64,000 bases of DNA, from the NCBI RefSeq assembly GCF_014842915.1, contig NZ_JACYXI010000001.1, positions 62,001-126,000 of the forward strand, given 5' to 3'. Position numbers and translations under genes: made by a program. The notes under the pieces are model-generated. The model was not told the origin of the DNA and made no database searches. It saw only the letters and a program-made list of their open reading frames with translations. Source of the DNA: Roseibium litorale (GTDB taxonomy: Bacteria > Pseudomonadota > Alphaproteobacteria > Rhizobiales > Stappiaceae). Positions 9,564 to 18,325 of the stretch are shown in pieces (position 1 is the stretch's first letter; each line of letters opens with the position of its first letter).

Positions 9564-9588
9564 GAATTTGAGCCCAAATTCCGGAATT
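9564..9588. promoter_or_regulatory. Overlapping palindromes upstream of the formaldehyde operon
   Basis: GAATTTG (9564-9570), AGCC, CAAATTC (9575-9581) is a perfect 7-bp inverted repeat. It overlaps a 12-bp perfect palindrome AATTCCGGAATT at 9577-9588. They lie between adhC (minus) and the HD-GYP gene (plus), in an AT-richer stretch. A repressor or activator site for either gene is possible; no family consensus was recognised. Confidence 0.4.
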
Positions 9589-9653
9589 GAAACAGGACTT
9601 ATTTAAGAGCTTTCTGGTGTCGTGGCCCGGTTGATCATGCGGGGCCGCAGAGA

Positions 9654-11018
9654 ATGCTTCCACAAACACTTTCGCTTGACCTGCCACTGACCGGTCTGAT
9701 CGGAGCCCTGACCCATGCCTTGGACATGACGGAAGGCCAGCCGCGCGGCCATAGCCTGCGTTGCTGCTGGATCGGCATGGCAGTCGCGAAGGCAGCAGGC
9801 CTGCCCGAGCATCTGCATGAGGATATCTACTATGCGATCCTGCTGAAGGATCTTGGCTGCTCCAGCAATGCGGCGCGGATCTGCGAGCTTTATCTCGCCG
9901 ATGATCTGGCCCTCAAACGGGATTACAAGTTCGTCAATGGCAGCATGTCCCAGGCGCTGCGGTTTGTTCTCTCCCACACAGGTCTCAGCCATAGCCTTGC
10001 TGAACGGGTCCGCGCCATCGTGCACATCCTGCAGAACGGCGGCGAAATCACTTCTGAGCTGATCGAAACCCGTTGCCATAAGGGCTCGGATATCGCTGCA
10101 AAGATGGGGTTTTCAGAAACTGTCTGCGCCGGTATCCGCTCGCTGGACGAACATTGGGACGGCTCGGGCAAGCCGCAGGGCATCTCGGGAAAAGCCATTC
10201 CCGTCAGCTCCCAGATTGCCCTCATGGCGCAAGTGGCTGACGTCTTCCAGACCAGCACGACGCCGGAGGCCGCCCGCCGCGAGATCGGCACCCGTGCCGG
10301 AGGCTGGTTCGATCCAGCCCTTGTGGCAGCTTTCCTCAGCGCTACGGCGGACACGCAATTCTGGGAAGATCTCGCCAGCCCGGACCTGGAACGCAAGGTC
10401 TATGAACTGGCCCCCGGGCATTCGACCCGCACCGTGTCTGCCGGAATGCTGGACCATATCGCCGAAGGCTTTGCCGAGGTGATCGACAGCAAGAGCCCCT
10501 ACACGGCAGGCCATAGCGAGCGGGTGACGATCTATACGGATATGATTGCCGAGGCGATGGGCTACAGCGGCAACGACCGACAGGCGCTGAAGCGGGTTGC
10601 CCTTCTCCATGACATCGGCAAGCTGGGTGTGAGCAACGCCATTCTCGACAAGCCGGGTAAGCTTTCCGACACAGAATGGCTCGCCATGCGCAATCATCCG
10701 GTCTATTCGGACCAGATCCTGTCGCGCAGTGCGGCCTTCAATGGGCTGACCCAGATTGCCCGCGGCCATCATGAACGGCTCGATGGCAGGGGCTATCCGG
10801 ACGGACTTTCCGGCAAGCAGATTTCCATGGAAACACGGATCGTCACCCTGGCCGATATATTTGACGCACTGACGGCGGACCGGCCCTATCGGGCGGCCAT
10901 GCCCGTGGCCAAGGCTCTCGGTATCCTGCGCGAGGATGCGGGCACGGGAATTGACCCTCAGTGCCTCATGGCCCTTGAAAGCGTCATGGAACGCCTCAAT
11001 TTGGATAAAGCTGCTTGA
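9654..11018 (+). CDS. Tandem HD / HD-GYP domain protein (probable c-di-GMP phosphodiesterase)
   Basis: 454 residues, soluble, no transmembrane helices. The N-terminal half has a degenerate HD-like domain (GHSLRCC, LLKDLGC where LLHDIG is usual). The C-terminal half, from about residue 260, is a canonical HD-GYP domain: HSERV, LLHDIGKLG, HHERLDGRGYPDG, then DIFDALTADRPYR. HD-GYP domains hydrolyse cyclic di-GMP or related dinucleotides. The tandem arrangement recurs in proteobacteria, so it is not a new fusion. The EEP-family gene follows directly, with the HD-GYP stop overlapping or adjoining its start. Confidence 0.88.
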   Translation: MLPQTLSLDLPLTGLIGALTHALDMTEGQPRGHSLRCCWIGMAVAKAAGLPEHLHEDIYYAILLKDLGCSSNAARICELYLADDLALKRDYKFVNGSMSQALRFVLSHTGLSHSLAERVRAIVHILQNGGEITSELIETRCHKGSDIAAKMGFSETVCAGIRSLDEHWDGSGKPQGISGKAIPVSSQIALMAQVADVFQTSTTPEAARREIGTRAGGWFDPALVAAFLSATADTQFWEDLASPDLERKVYELAPGHSTRTVSAGMLDHIAEGFAEVIDSKSPYTAGHSERVTIYTDMIAEAMGYSGNDRQALKRVALLHDIGKLGVSNAILDKPGKLSDTEWLAMRNHPVYSDQILSRSAAFNGLTQIARGHHERLDGRGYPDGLSGKQISMETRIVTLADIFDALTADRPYRAAMPVAKALGILREDAGTGIDPQCLMALESVMERLNLDKAA

Positions 11019-11050
11019 AACCTTGCAATCAGACCGAACAAACAGGCCCC

Positions 11051-11779
11051 ATGCTCAAGATCGGCTCGTACAACATTCAAAAAAGCATCGGTGTTGACGC
11101 GCGCCGGCGTCCGGAGCGGACGTTGCAGGTGATCCGCGAGATGGATTGCGATATCCTGGCCCTGCAGGAGGCGGACAGGCGCTTCGGCCCGCGCGAAAGC
11201 ACCCTCTGCCCGGAAGAGATCGCCGAAAAGACAGATTTTCAGATCGTACCGCTGGCGGTGCGCAGCAAAAGCCTTGGCTGGCACGGGAATGCTCTGCTGG
11301 TGCGGAAGTCTGCCAGTATCCTCTCCTGCAGTCGGCTCGATCTACCCCAGCTGGAACCGCGCGGAGCGGTGACAGCAGATGTCGAGATCAGAGGAATCCG
11401 CATCCGGATCGCGGCCATGCATCTGAGCCTTGTGGGAACCTTCCGCAAGCGCCAGATCCTGTCGATCATGGATCAGATTCATTCAAGCGCCCACGGTGTT
11501 CCAACTGTCCTGGTCGGCGACCTGAACGAGTGGCGGGACCGGGCCTCCAGCCTGAAGCTGTTCTCACCGCATTTCGAGGTAACGACACCAGGCCGCAGCT
11601 TTCCCTCGCCCATGCCTGTCGCAAGCCTGGACCGGATCATCACGAGCCACAACGTGCGCGTGATGACAGCGGGAGTGCATAGCTCGGCGACCGCCAAAAT
11701 CGCTTCAGATCACCTGCCCGTCTGGGCAGAGCTGGCGGTCGAGCAATCCGAACGCTTTGCCAGGGCCAGTTTGATCTGA
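11051..11779 (+). CDS. Endonuclease/exonuclease/phosphatase (EEP) family protein
   Basis: 242 residues. The motifs of the Mg-dependent EEP fold are visible: YNIQ near the N-terminus, the metal-binding Glu in ALQEAD, VGDLNEW, and the C-terminal SDHLPVWAEL with the catalytic Asp-His pair. ATG 11051 begins directly at the family's first strand; an in-frame TTG at 11015 overlaps the upstream stop and is an alternative. It is probably cotranscribed with the HD-GYP gene. EEP proteins act on DNA, phospholipids or phosphoinositides, so the substrate is undefined. No signal peptide is seen. Confidence 0.8.
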   Translation: MLKIGSYNIQKSIGVDARRRPERTLQVIREMDCDILALQEADRRFGPRESTLCPEEIAEKTDFQIVPLAVRSKSLGWHGNALLVRKSASILSCSRLDLPQLEPRGAVTADVEIRGIRIRIAAMHLSLVGTFRKRQILSIMDQIHSSAHGVPTVLVGDLNEWRDRASSLKLFSPHFEVTTPGRSFPSPMPVASLDRIITSHNVRVMTAGVHSSATAKIASDHLPVWAELAVEQSERFARASLI

Positions 11780-11790
11780 CAGGCTGGCCC

Positions 11791-13287
11791 TCAGCCTGCG
11801 AGGAACGGCACCAGCAGGAAATAGAGCACGCCAGACAGAATGGCCGCAACAGGAACGGTGACGACCCAGGCGGCCACAATCGTCATGAAATGCGCGCGGC
11901 GGACCAGCTTGCGCCGGGTCTGCTCTTCCCGGTTCTTGAGCGGGCGCACCTTCTTGATCTTGTCGTCGTGCTTGCGTTCCATGTAAGCCATGCGCCGGGC
12001 GGAGTTCTCCGTGTACCATTCGCGGTAGAAACCAACGCCAAAGACCGCGCCGACCGCGATATGTGTCGAACTCACCGGCAGCCCCAGAGCGGACGCGATA
12101 ATCACTGTGATGGCTGCGGACAAAGCCACGCAGAAGGCCCGCATCGGGTTCAGCTTGGTGATCTGCGCCCCCACCATGTCGATCAGGCGCGGCCCGAACA
12201 ACACAAGCCCGAAGGAAATGCCAAGGGCTCCGACAGCCATCACCCAAAGCGGAATGGTGACCTTCTCCGCAACGTCACCAAGCTCTGCCGTGTGAACGAT
12301 CGCAGCAAGCGGCCCCACGGCGTTCGCCACATCATTTGCGCCATGGGCAAAAGACAAGAGCGCTGCGGAACAGATCAAGGGCAAGGCGAACAACTTGCGG
12401 AGTGACTGGTTGCGGTTTTCAAGTCCACGGGACTGACGGGCCACAAGAGGGCGGCAGATGATCCAGGAGAGCAGACCAACGGCCAGACCGGCTCCGCACG
12501 CTTCTCCAAGGCCAATCTTGATGACCTTGCTCAGCCCCTTCATGGCGAGATAGGCAGTGAAGGCACCTGCCATCACCGCGATGAGAACAGGCACCCAGCG
12601 GCGGGCCGCCGCAAGCTTGTCGTCCTGATAAACGATGAAATTCTTGATGAAGGCCAGGAATGCTGCGGCGATCACGCCCCCAAACAGCGGCGAGATCACC
12701 CAGCTGGCAGCAATGCTGCCGACCGTTCCCCACTGAACCGCAGCGAAACCGGCCGCTGCGATACCGGCGCCCATCACGCCGCCAACAATCGAGTGGGTGG
12801 TGGAAACCGGCGCGCCAATCCAGGTAGCAAGGTTGATCCAGAGTGCGGACGACATGAGCGCCGCCATCATGGCAGCTGTAAAGATGCCTGGGCTGGCAAC
12901 ACTTGCCGGATCAACGATGCCCTTGGAGATCGTGCCAACCACATCTCCGCCTGCGACAAGCGCGCCGGCGCTTTCAAAGACAGCAGCAATAATCAGCGCG
13001 GTCGTCATGGTCATGGCGCGGGAGCCGACCGCAGGGCCGACATTGTTGGCGACATCGTTCGCGCCAATGTTCAGAGCCATATAGGCACCGATGGCTGCGG
13101 CTGCGATGACGACAAACAATCCCGGGTGACCGGAACCCGTCGCCCCAGCGATCACGGCAGAGAGGGTGATGAAAAGAAGCGCAATTCCAGGAGCAACAAG
13201 CCTGCGGCCGATGCTGCCGGCGGCTTCCTCCATGTAACCAAGCTTGTCCAGATCCTTGTCGAGGGTCGGTTTCTTGTAATTGGTCAT
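11791..13287 (-). CDS. pit: PiT family inorganic phosphate transporter
   Basis: 498 residues, 10-12 transmembrane helices. The two inverted PiT signatures are present: GANDVANNVGPA at residues 75-86 and HGANDVANAVGP in the second half. An N-terminal cytoplasmic stretch of about 30 residues and a central cytoplasmic loop match bacterial PiT carriers, which import phosphate (often as metal phosphate) with protons. Its stop lies 11 bases from the convergent EEP gene. No PhoU-like gene is adjacent. Confidence 0.92.
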   Translation of the reverse strand: MTNYKKPTLDKDLDKLGYMEEAAGSIGRRLVAPGIALLFITLSAVIAGATGSGHPGLFVVIAAAAIGAYMALNIGANDVANNVGPAVGSRAMTMTTALIIAAVFESAGALVAGGDVVGTISKGIVDPASVASPGIFTAAMMAALMSSALWINLATWIGAPVSTTHSIVGGVMGAGIAAAGFAAVQWGTVGSIAASWVISPLFGGVIAAAFLAFIKNFIVYQDDKLAAARRWVPVLIAVMAGAFTAYLAMKGLSKVIKIGLGEACGAGLAVGLLSWIICRPLVARQSRGLENRNQSLRKLFALPLICSAALLSFAHGANDVANAVGPLAAIVHTAELGDVAEKVTIPLWVMAVGALGISFGLVLFGPRLIDMVGAQITKLNPMRAFCVALSAAITVIIASALGLPVSSTHIAVGAVFGVGFYREWYTENSARRMAYMERKHDDKIKKVRPLKNREEQTRRKLVRRAHFMTIVAAWVVTVPVAAILSGVLYFLLVPFLAG

Positions 13288-13385
13288 CCCTGGAATTGAT
13301 CCTGGTTCCGTTTTCAGTTGCGGCCTGGATGGCCCGTTTCAGCCAGAGGCGATAGACGAAACCCGCAAAAGGTCAATTGCCAAGA

Positions 13386-13907
13386 TTACCGTGAGGCCAG
13401 AATATTAGCCATCTCACTATTAAAACGTGAGAGAACCCGCGCGATACCCGGTTCGGATGCGATCTTCACAGCATCCTCGATCGGCATCCACTTGCGCTCG
13501 CGCTGGCCGAGTTCCGGATAGTCCTGCGTCTCCCCTGTCACCTCGACCAGGTAAACCAGCACATCCGTCGGCACGGCAAACCCGCCTCTGAACCCTTTGT
13601 GGGACTGAAACGAGGCAAAAGGCTTCTTGCCGGCCTTGCCGTTCACACCGGCTTCTTCAAAGGCTTCGATCTCGGCGGTCTTGTGGCCTTTGCGGGTCAT
13701 GATCGGCCAGCCCTTCGGCAGAATCCAGCGCCCGGTTCCGCGCGAAGTGACCATCAGAACTTCGCACCGTTTACCGTCTGGCCCCGGGTCAGCCATCACG
13801 CGGTAACACAGAGCAGCGATCTGAAGGCGGGGCGGCCTTTGAAAAAGAGAAGTCACTGCACGGAAAAATGGCCGCGCAGCCCTCCTGGAGGAGAGCGTCA
13901 AAGTCAT
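13386..13907 (-). CDS. Nudix hydrolase with modified Nudix box
   Basis: 173 residues. The segment WILPKGWPIMTRKGHKTAEI and the following EAFEEAGVNG form the Nudix helix, but the usual Arg of the REUxEE part is Ile here and the first Glu position is Arg. The EExG metal-binding glutamates are kept. Such IPKGWP-type boxes are known from alphaproteobacterial DIPP-like Nudix proteins that cleave diphosphoinositol polyphosphates or dinucleoside polyphosphates; activity here is uncertain. ATG 13907 fits the domain; TTG 13934 would add 9 residues. Confidence 0.8.
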   Translation of the reverse strand: MTLTLSSRRAARPFFRAVTSLFQRPPRLQIAALCYRVMADPGPDGKRCEVLMVTSRGTGRWILPKGWPIMTRKGHKTAEIEAFEEAGVNGKAGKKPFASFQSHKGFRGGFAVPTDVLVYLVEVTGETQDYPELGQRERKWMPIEDAVKIASEPGIARVLSRFNSEMANILASR

Positions 13908-14012
13908 AGCCGGCACCCGGTTACAAGTGGACAATGGAAAAGAGTAGTCAGGCTTTGCCTGTACTGGCCACTCAATATGGTCGGCTAAACACAGGATTCA
14001 ACCGCGAATCCC

Positions 14013-14918
14013 TCAAAATCGCTCGATAGCAGCCTCTCCAATGCACACATGTGCAGCAGACCAGGCTCCGGGCCACACTTCAGCAGCCCCTCCGCGTAAT
14101 TTCCGGACCGAATCAACCGGAACGTTTGCGATCAGGAAAGGCTCTTCACCTGATTCCCCGCCCGTCGGCGCGATGCTGGCCGCAACACCGGTAAAGCCCA
14201 GTTCCTCCTCGCAGGGCACATAAAGCGCCGCGCCCGACACATTCGTATCGTTCTGCGTGGACGCAGGCGAAGCACCGACGACGCCGCACACCGCGACAGA
14301 TGTCATCAGCTCCACGGCCCGGGCTTTGGCACAGTCGAACACCCGGTGATAGCCGGAGAGGTAGCTGGTCATGGACGGCACGAGCAGCAGGTCGATATTT
14401 TCCAGGGCAAGAAGACTGGAATGGGCTGGCATCTCGACATCCAGGCAGATCAGGATCGCCATCTTCAAGCCATCCAGCTCAAATGTACCAAGCCGGGTCC
14501 CGCCCGTCAGCATCCAGCTATCCGGGTCTTTCTCTCCCGGCGTCAGGGACAGCTTGTCCTGTCTGATTTCACGCCCATCCGCTGTCAGCAGCACGGCGGT
14601 ATTTGTATGCCCCTCCCCGAGCGCGACGGGCAGGGATCCGGCAAGAACGGAAATACCGTGACGCTTGACCAAAGGCTTCAAGCCTTGGATCAGACCTTTC
14701 GCGACAGACGCCAGGAAAGCCATTTCCTTCGTCGGCTCAAGACCTTCCGGCTTGAACGCCAGACAGGCTTCAATCGCATATTCCGGCATCATCAGGAGTT
14801 TGGAGCCTTCCGCCTTGGCCGCCAGCATCTTCTCCTCAATACGCCCGATGAACGCTTCCAGGGAGGCGGGTGCAACGCCAGCATTCAAAGACCAGAGGGC
14901 GATCGTATAGTCCTGCAT
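14013..14918 (-). CDS. Carbon-nitrogen hydrolase (nitrilase superfamily)
   Basis: 301 residues. The Glu-Lys-Cys triad of the family is visible as E46 (MPEYA), K122 (QDKLSL) and C158 (ILICLD). Members cleave amides or nitriles in the cytoplasm. The exact branch cannot be told. ATG 14918 starts the first family strand (YTIALWSLN). A small membrane protein gene lies 85 bases upstream on the same strand. No other catabolic genes adjoin it. Confidence 0.82.
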   Translation of the reverse strand: MQDYTIALWSLNAGVAPASLEAFIGRIEEKMLAAKAEGSKLLMMPEYAIEACLAFKPEGLEPTKEMAFLASVAKGLIQGLKPLVKRHGISVLAGSLPVALGEGHTNTAVLLTADGREIRQDKLSLTPGEKDPDSWMLTGGTRLGTFELDGLKMAILICLDVEMPAHSSLLALENIDLLLVPSMTSYLSGYHRVFDCAKARAVELMTSVAVCGVVGASPASTQNDTNVSGAALYVPCEEELGFTGVAASIAPTGGESGEEPFLIANVPVDSVRKLRGGAAEVWPGAWSAAHVCIGEAAIERF

Positions 14919-15003
14919 GAAGAAATCCGTCTGCTGAAATGAAAAAGCAGGCCTTGAAGCCTGCTGGAGTGTTGCCGCATTTCCAGGGGAAGGTAAACCT
15001 TGC

Positions 15004-15207
15004 TTAGTGCAGGCCCCGTTCAATCCAGACCCGGATCAAGGTTGCAAGCGCGACCAGCGAGCCAATTTCACAGCCGAGCAACAGAGGAGACGGACGAAGC
15101 CGCGTCAATTTTGAACCGCTGCGCACCTGGGCCAACCCGTCCAGAACACGATCCGCAGACCGGTCCAGTTCGGCAAGAATCTGTTTCAACTCATCCTGAG
15201 CGGTCAT
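15004..15207 (-). CDS. Small single-pass membrane protein of unknown function
   Basis: 67 residues: a charged N-terminal helix (LKQILAELDRSADRVLDGL, likely amphipathic) and one C-terminal hydrophobic segment at about residues 42-62. ATG 15207 has AGGGA 5-6 bases upstream. No family recognised. It is read in the same direction as the nitrilase-fold gene and recJ, but spacers of about 85 and 120 bases separate them. Confidence 0.55.
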   Translation of the reverse strand: MTAQDELKQILAELDRSADRVLDGLAQVRSGSKLTRLRPSPLLLGCEIGSLVALATLIRVWIERGLH

Positions 15208-15328
15208 TGCTGTCCCTGGCGTTTTCTTCACCTGGAGCAACTCTAACCTGCCGGTTCTTGCGAAACCGTTAAAGACCGTTAAGCATAAATCACGAGAGAA
15301 ATGTTTATCTCCCCGCCCCCGGAACCGG

Positions 15329-17149
15329 TCAGACCCGCACTTTTTGAGGGTCGGCCGTATCCAGAATTCGGAGCTGCACCTTCGGGGCTCCCTGCCAGGT
15401 GTCTATCGACAGCGTGCCGGCGAAATGCAGATTCCGGCCCCGCTCATCCAGCATCATCTTGCCATGAGGCTTGTCAGCCGCCTTGAAGGCAATGGCCTTG
15501 AGCGCGGTGCCATCCGGCGCGGCAATGGTTGCACGCACATGGCCGTTGCCAACCACATCGGCAAAGGACACACGATGCGCGGGAAAGGCAAAGACCGGCT
15601 CGGGATGGCCTGCGCCATAAGGACCGGCCCGCTCCAGCTGCTCCATCAGTTCCAGGCTTGCCCCTGTCACCGTCAGGGCGGCGTCAATCTTCAGGTCGCG
15701 GTGAGACGCCGCAACTTCGACATCCGCGCGCAGGGTTTCGTTGAAGAAGGCCATCAGATCCCCTTCCCGTTCCTTGCGCACGGTCAGGCCAGCCGCCATG
15801 GCATGGCCGCCGCCCTTTTCCAGAAGCTTGAGGTCAACCGCCTTACGGACAGCCTTGCCGAGATCCACCCCCTGGATAGAGCGGCCAGACCCCGTTCCCT
15901 TGCCGCTATCGTCATAGGCGATTGCAAAGGCCGGACGGCGGTGCGCATCCTTCAGCCGGGAGGCAATCAGACCAACGATACCCGGATGCCACTCCTCAGA
16001 GCCCGTCAGCAATACGGCTGGGTCCTGCTGATCAATGGCAATAGCGGCCTGCGCCCCTGCCTGTTCCAGCATGACCGCTTCCATGGCCTGACGTTCGGCG
16101 TTGAGCTGATCGAGACGCTCGGCAATGGCACGGGCTTCGCTCTCGTCCTCACAGGTCAAGAGCCGTGCCCCGAGCGCTGCATCCCCGATGCGTCCGCCCG
16201 CATTGATGCGGGGGCCAAGCAGGAAACCGAGGTGATAGGCCGCCGGCTTGCCGCCCACCCGAGCCACATCGCACAGATTTGAGAGACCGGAGTTGCCACG
16301 TCGGTGCATCACCTCCAGGCCCCGGGTCACATAGGCGCGATTGAGCCCCTGCAGGGGCACGACGTCGCAGACGGTTCCAAGGGCCACGAGATCCAGAAGC
16401 GACATCAGATCCGGCGGGGTCCGGCCATTGAACGCCCCGCGGGCGCGCAATTCGCGGTTCAAACCGACAAGAAACAGAAAGGTGACACCAACGGCGGCCA
16501 GATGCCCCTGCCCCGAAAGGTCGTCCTGCCGGTTGGGGTTGACCAGCGCTGCGACGGCAGGCAGTTCCTCGCCCACCTGGTGGTGGTCGAGCACAACCAC
16601 ATCCAGGCCAAGACCGGCGGCAACCTCAAAGGCCTCAAAGGAGGTGCTGCCGCAATCGACCGTCACCAGAAGCTCGGCGCCACCAGCCCGCAGTGCCTCG
16701 ATGGCCGGGCCATTGGGACCATAGCCTTCAATGATGCGGTCGGGGATATGAATGACGGGATCCAGCCCCATCCATCTCAAATACCGGGCGAGAATCGACG
16801 AAGACGTCGCACCATCGACGTCATAGTCGCCGAAAATCGCGATGCGCTTGCCCGCCTGCACCGCGTCCGCAACGCGGGTTACAGCCAGGTCCATGGAAAC
16901 CAGAGAAGATGGATCCGGCATGAGCGTCTTCAGGGACGGAGACAGAAACTCTTCCGCATGATCCGGCAACACGCCACGGGCCGCCATGACCCGCGCCAGA
17001 ACATCCGGCAGGCCGGAGCGCTGGGAGATGGTCATCGCCGCAAGGACCTCAGCCTGGCTCAGCCGCTCGCGCCAGGTGTTGTCATTGGCGGACCGGGTAA
17101 CGCCCAAAACGGCACGGCCCGGACCGCTTTCCGCTGCCGGGCCGTTCAT
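15329..17149 (-). CDS. recJ: Single-stranded-DNA-specific 5'-3' exonuclease RecJ
   Basis: 606 residues from ATG 17149, which has AAGGA 8 bases upstream; an in-frame ATG at 17185 is the alternative and lacks such a site. DHH-phosphoesterase motifs are present in order: GDYDVDGATS (motif I), VTVDCGST, and DHHQ (motif III). A DHHA1 domain with the GGGHAMAAG motif and a C-terminal OB-type domain follow. RecJ resects DNA in RecF recombination and mismatch repair. It is the last gene of an alaC-hom-glpX-recJ series. Confidence 0.93.
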   Translation of the reverse strand: MNGPAAESGPGRAVLGVTRSANDNTWRERLSQAEVLAAMTISQRSGLPDVLARVMAARGVLPDHAEEFLSPSLKTLMPDPSSLVSMDLAVTRVADAVQAGKRIAIFGDYDVDGATSSSILARYLRWMGLDPVIHIPDRIIEGYGPNGPAIEALRAGGAELLVTVDCGSTSFEAFEVAAGLGLDVVVLDHHQVGEELPAVAALVNPNRQDDLSGQGHLAAVGVTFLFLVGLNRELRARGAFNGRTPPDLMSLLDLVALGTVCDVVPLQGLNRAYVTRGLEVMHRRGNSGLSNLCDVARVGGKPAAYHLGFLLGPRINAGGRIGDAALGARLLTCEDESEARAIAERLDQLNAERQAMEAVMLEQAGAQAAIAIDQQDPAVLLTGSEEWHPGIVGLIASRLKDAHRRPAFAIAYDDSGKGTGSGRSIQGVDLGKAVRKAVDLKLLEKGGGHAMAAGLTVRKEREGDLMAFFNETLRADVEVAASHRDLKIDAALTVTGASLELMEQLERAGPYGAGHPEPVFAFPAHRVSFADVVGNGHVRATIAAPDGTALKAIAFKAADKPHGKMMLDERGRNLHFAGTLSIDTWQGAPKVQLRILDTADPQKVRV

Positions 17150-17232
17150 CTTGCTGTCCTTGCCTGTCCGTACAGACCGGTCCATCTCATTGCTTTATCC
17201 GGTAAGGCTTGGCCCGGAGGGCTGAAAGGGAT

Positions 17233-17262
17233 CACCGGAGGCCTGCTTTCAGGCCTCCGGTG
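17233..17262. terminator. Strong 13-bp stem hairpin after glpX
   Basis: CACCGGAGGCCTG (17233-17245) and its perfect complement (17250-17262) enclose a 4-base loop, 10 bases beyond the glpX stop on the minus strand. The downstream sequence on that strand is only weakly T-rich (ATCCCTTTC), so it may be a partial terminator or an mRNA-stabilising hairpin between glpX and recJ. Confidence 0.6.
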
Positions 17263-17272
17263 CCACGTATTC

Positions 17273-18268
17273 TCAATCCAGGTGGAACTTTTCCAGCTGG
17301 TGATGCTGCGCCTTGATGTAACGCACGGTACCGGTGGACGAGCGCATCACGACCGTGTGGGTGGTGATGTGGTTCCGGCCGAAACGCACACCCTGCAGCA
17401 GGTTGCCGTCGGTCACGCCGGTTGCGGCGAAGAGAACGTCCGGACCGGCCATTTCCTCAAGGGTGTACTTCTTCTTGATGTCGTCGATGCCCATGCGGTG
17501 CGCACGCTCCACCTGCTCGTCGCGGGTGATGACGAGACGGGACTGCATCTGGCCGCCGATGCAGCGCAGGGCCGCAGCCGCAAGAACGCCTTCCGGAGCG
17601 CCACCGATACCGGCGTAAAGGTCGATACCGGTTTCTTCCGTGTCCGTGGTGTGGATCACACCGGCAACGTCGCCATCGCCAATCAGACGGATTGCAGCGC
17701 CGGTGGCCCGGATGTCCTCGATCAGACGGGCGTGACGCGGGCGGTCAAGAACGCAGGCGGTGATCTCGTTGATCTTCACGCCCTTCTCACGGGCAACGGC
17801 TGCCAGATTCTCGGCAATCGGCGCATCCAGGTCGATCAGGCCAGCCGGATAGCCTGGGCCGATGGCGATCTTGTCCATATAGCTGTCGGGGGCGTTCAGA
17901 AGACCGCCCTCCGGAGCCAGCGCGATCACGGCAAGCGAGTTTGGCAGGTTCTTGGCACAGATGGTGGTGCCTTCCAGCGGGTCCAGGGCAATATCGACCT
18001 TCGGGCCCTGCTTGGTGCCAACGTTCTCGCCGATATAGAGCATCGGAGCCTCGTCGCGCTCGCCTTCCCCGATCACGACGGTCCCATCAATCGGCAGGCG
18101 GTTCAGTTCGCGCCGCATGGCGTCGACAGCTGCCTGGTCGGCGGCCATTTCGTCGCCATGGCCACGCAGACGGGCGGCAGAAACGGCTGCACGCTCGGCA
18201 ACACGTGCCAGCTCCAGTGTCAGGATTCGGTCCAGTCCGCTTGCAGCGGTGGCTTCAGCATTCGACAT
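17273..18268 (-). CDS. glpX: Class II fructose-1,6-bisphosphatase (GlpX type)
   Basis: 331 residues. Family motifs include the metal-binding GTVVIGEGERDEAPML block and DPLEGT at the Li-sensitive phosphatase site, and GIGGAPEGVLAAAALRCIGG further on. It dephosphorylates fructose-1,6-bisphosphate in gluconeogenesis. ATG 18268 has GGAG 8 bases upstream; an upstream in-frame ATG at 18280 lacks one. It lies 57 bases after hom in the same direction, a gene order common in related alphaproteobacteria. Confidence 0.95.
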   Translation of the reverse strand: MSNAEATAASGLDRILTLELARVAERAAVSAARLRGHGDEMAADQAAVDAMRRELNRLPIDGTVVIGEGERDEAPMLYIGENVGTKQGPKVDIALDPLEGTTICAKNLPNSLAVIALAPEGGLLNAPDSYMDKIAIGPGYPAGLIDLDAPIAENLAAVAREKGVKINEITACVLDRPRHARLIEDIRATGAAIRLIGDGDVAGVIHTTDTEETGIDLYAGIGGAPEGVLAAAALRCIGGQMQSRLVITRDEQVERAHRMGIDDIKKKYTLEEMAGPDVLFAATGVTDGNLLQGVRFGRNHITTHTVVMRSSTGTVRYIKAQHHQLEKFHLD

Positions 18269-18325
18269 CAGGTTCTCCAATTCTCCCGGCCACCCCAGCG
18301 GCCCGTGAGCCGGGGATGCCCCCTC

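Noticed and set aside
9654..11018. Novel fusion of two HD domains
   Set aside because: Tandem degenerate HD plus HD-GYP proteins with the same LLKDLGC motif are familiar in proteobacteria.
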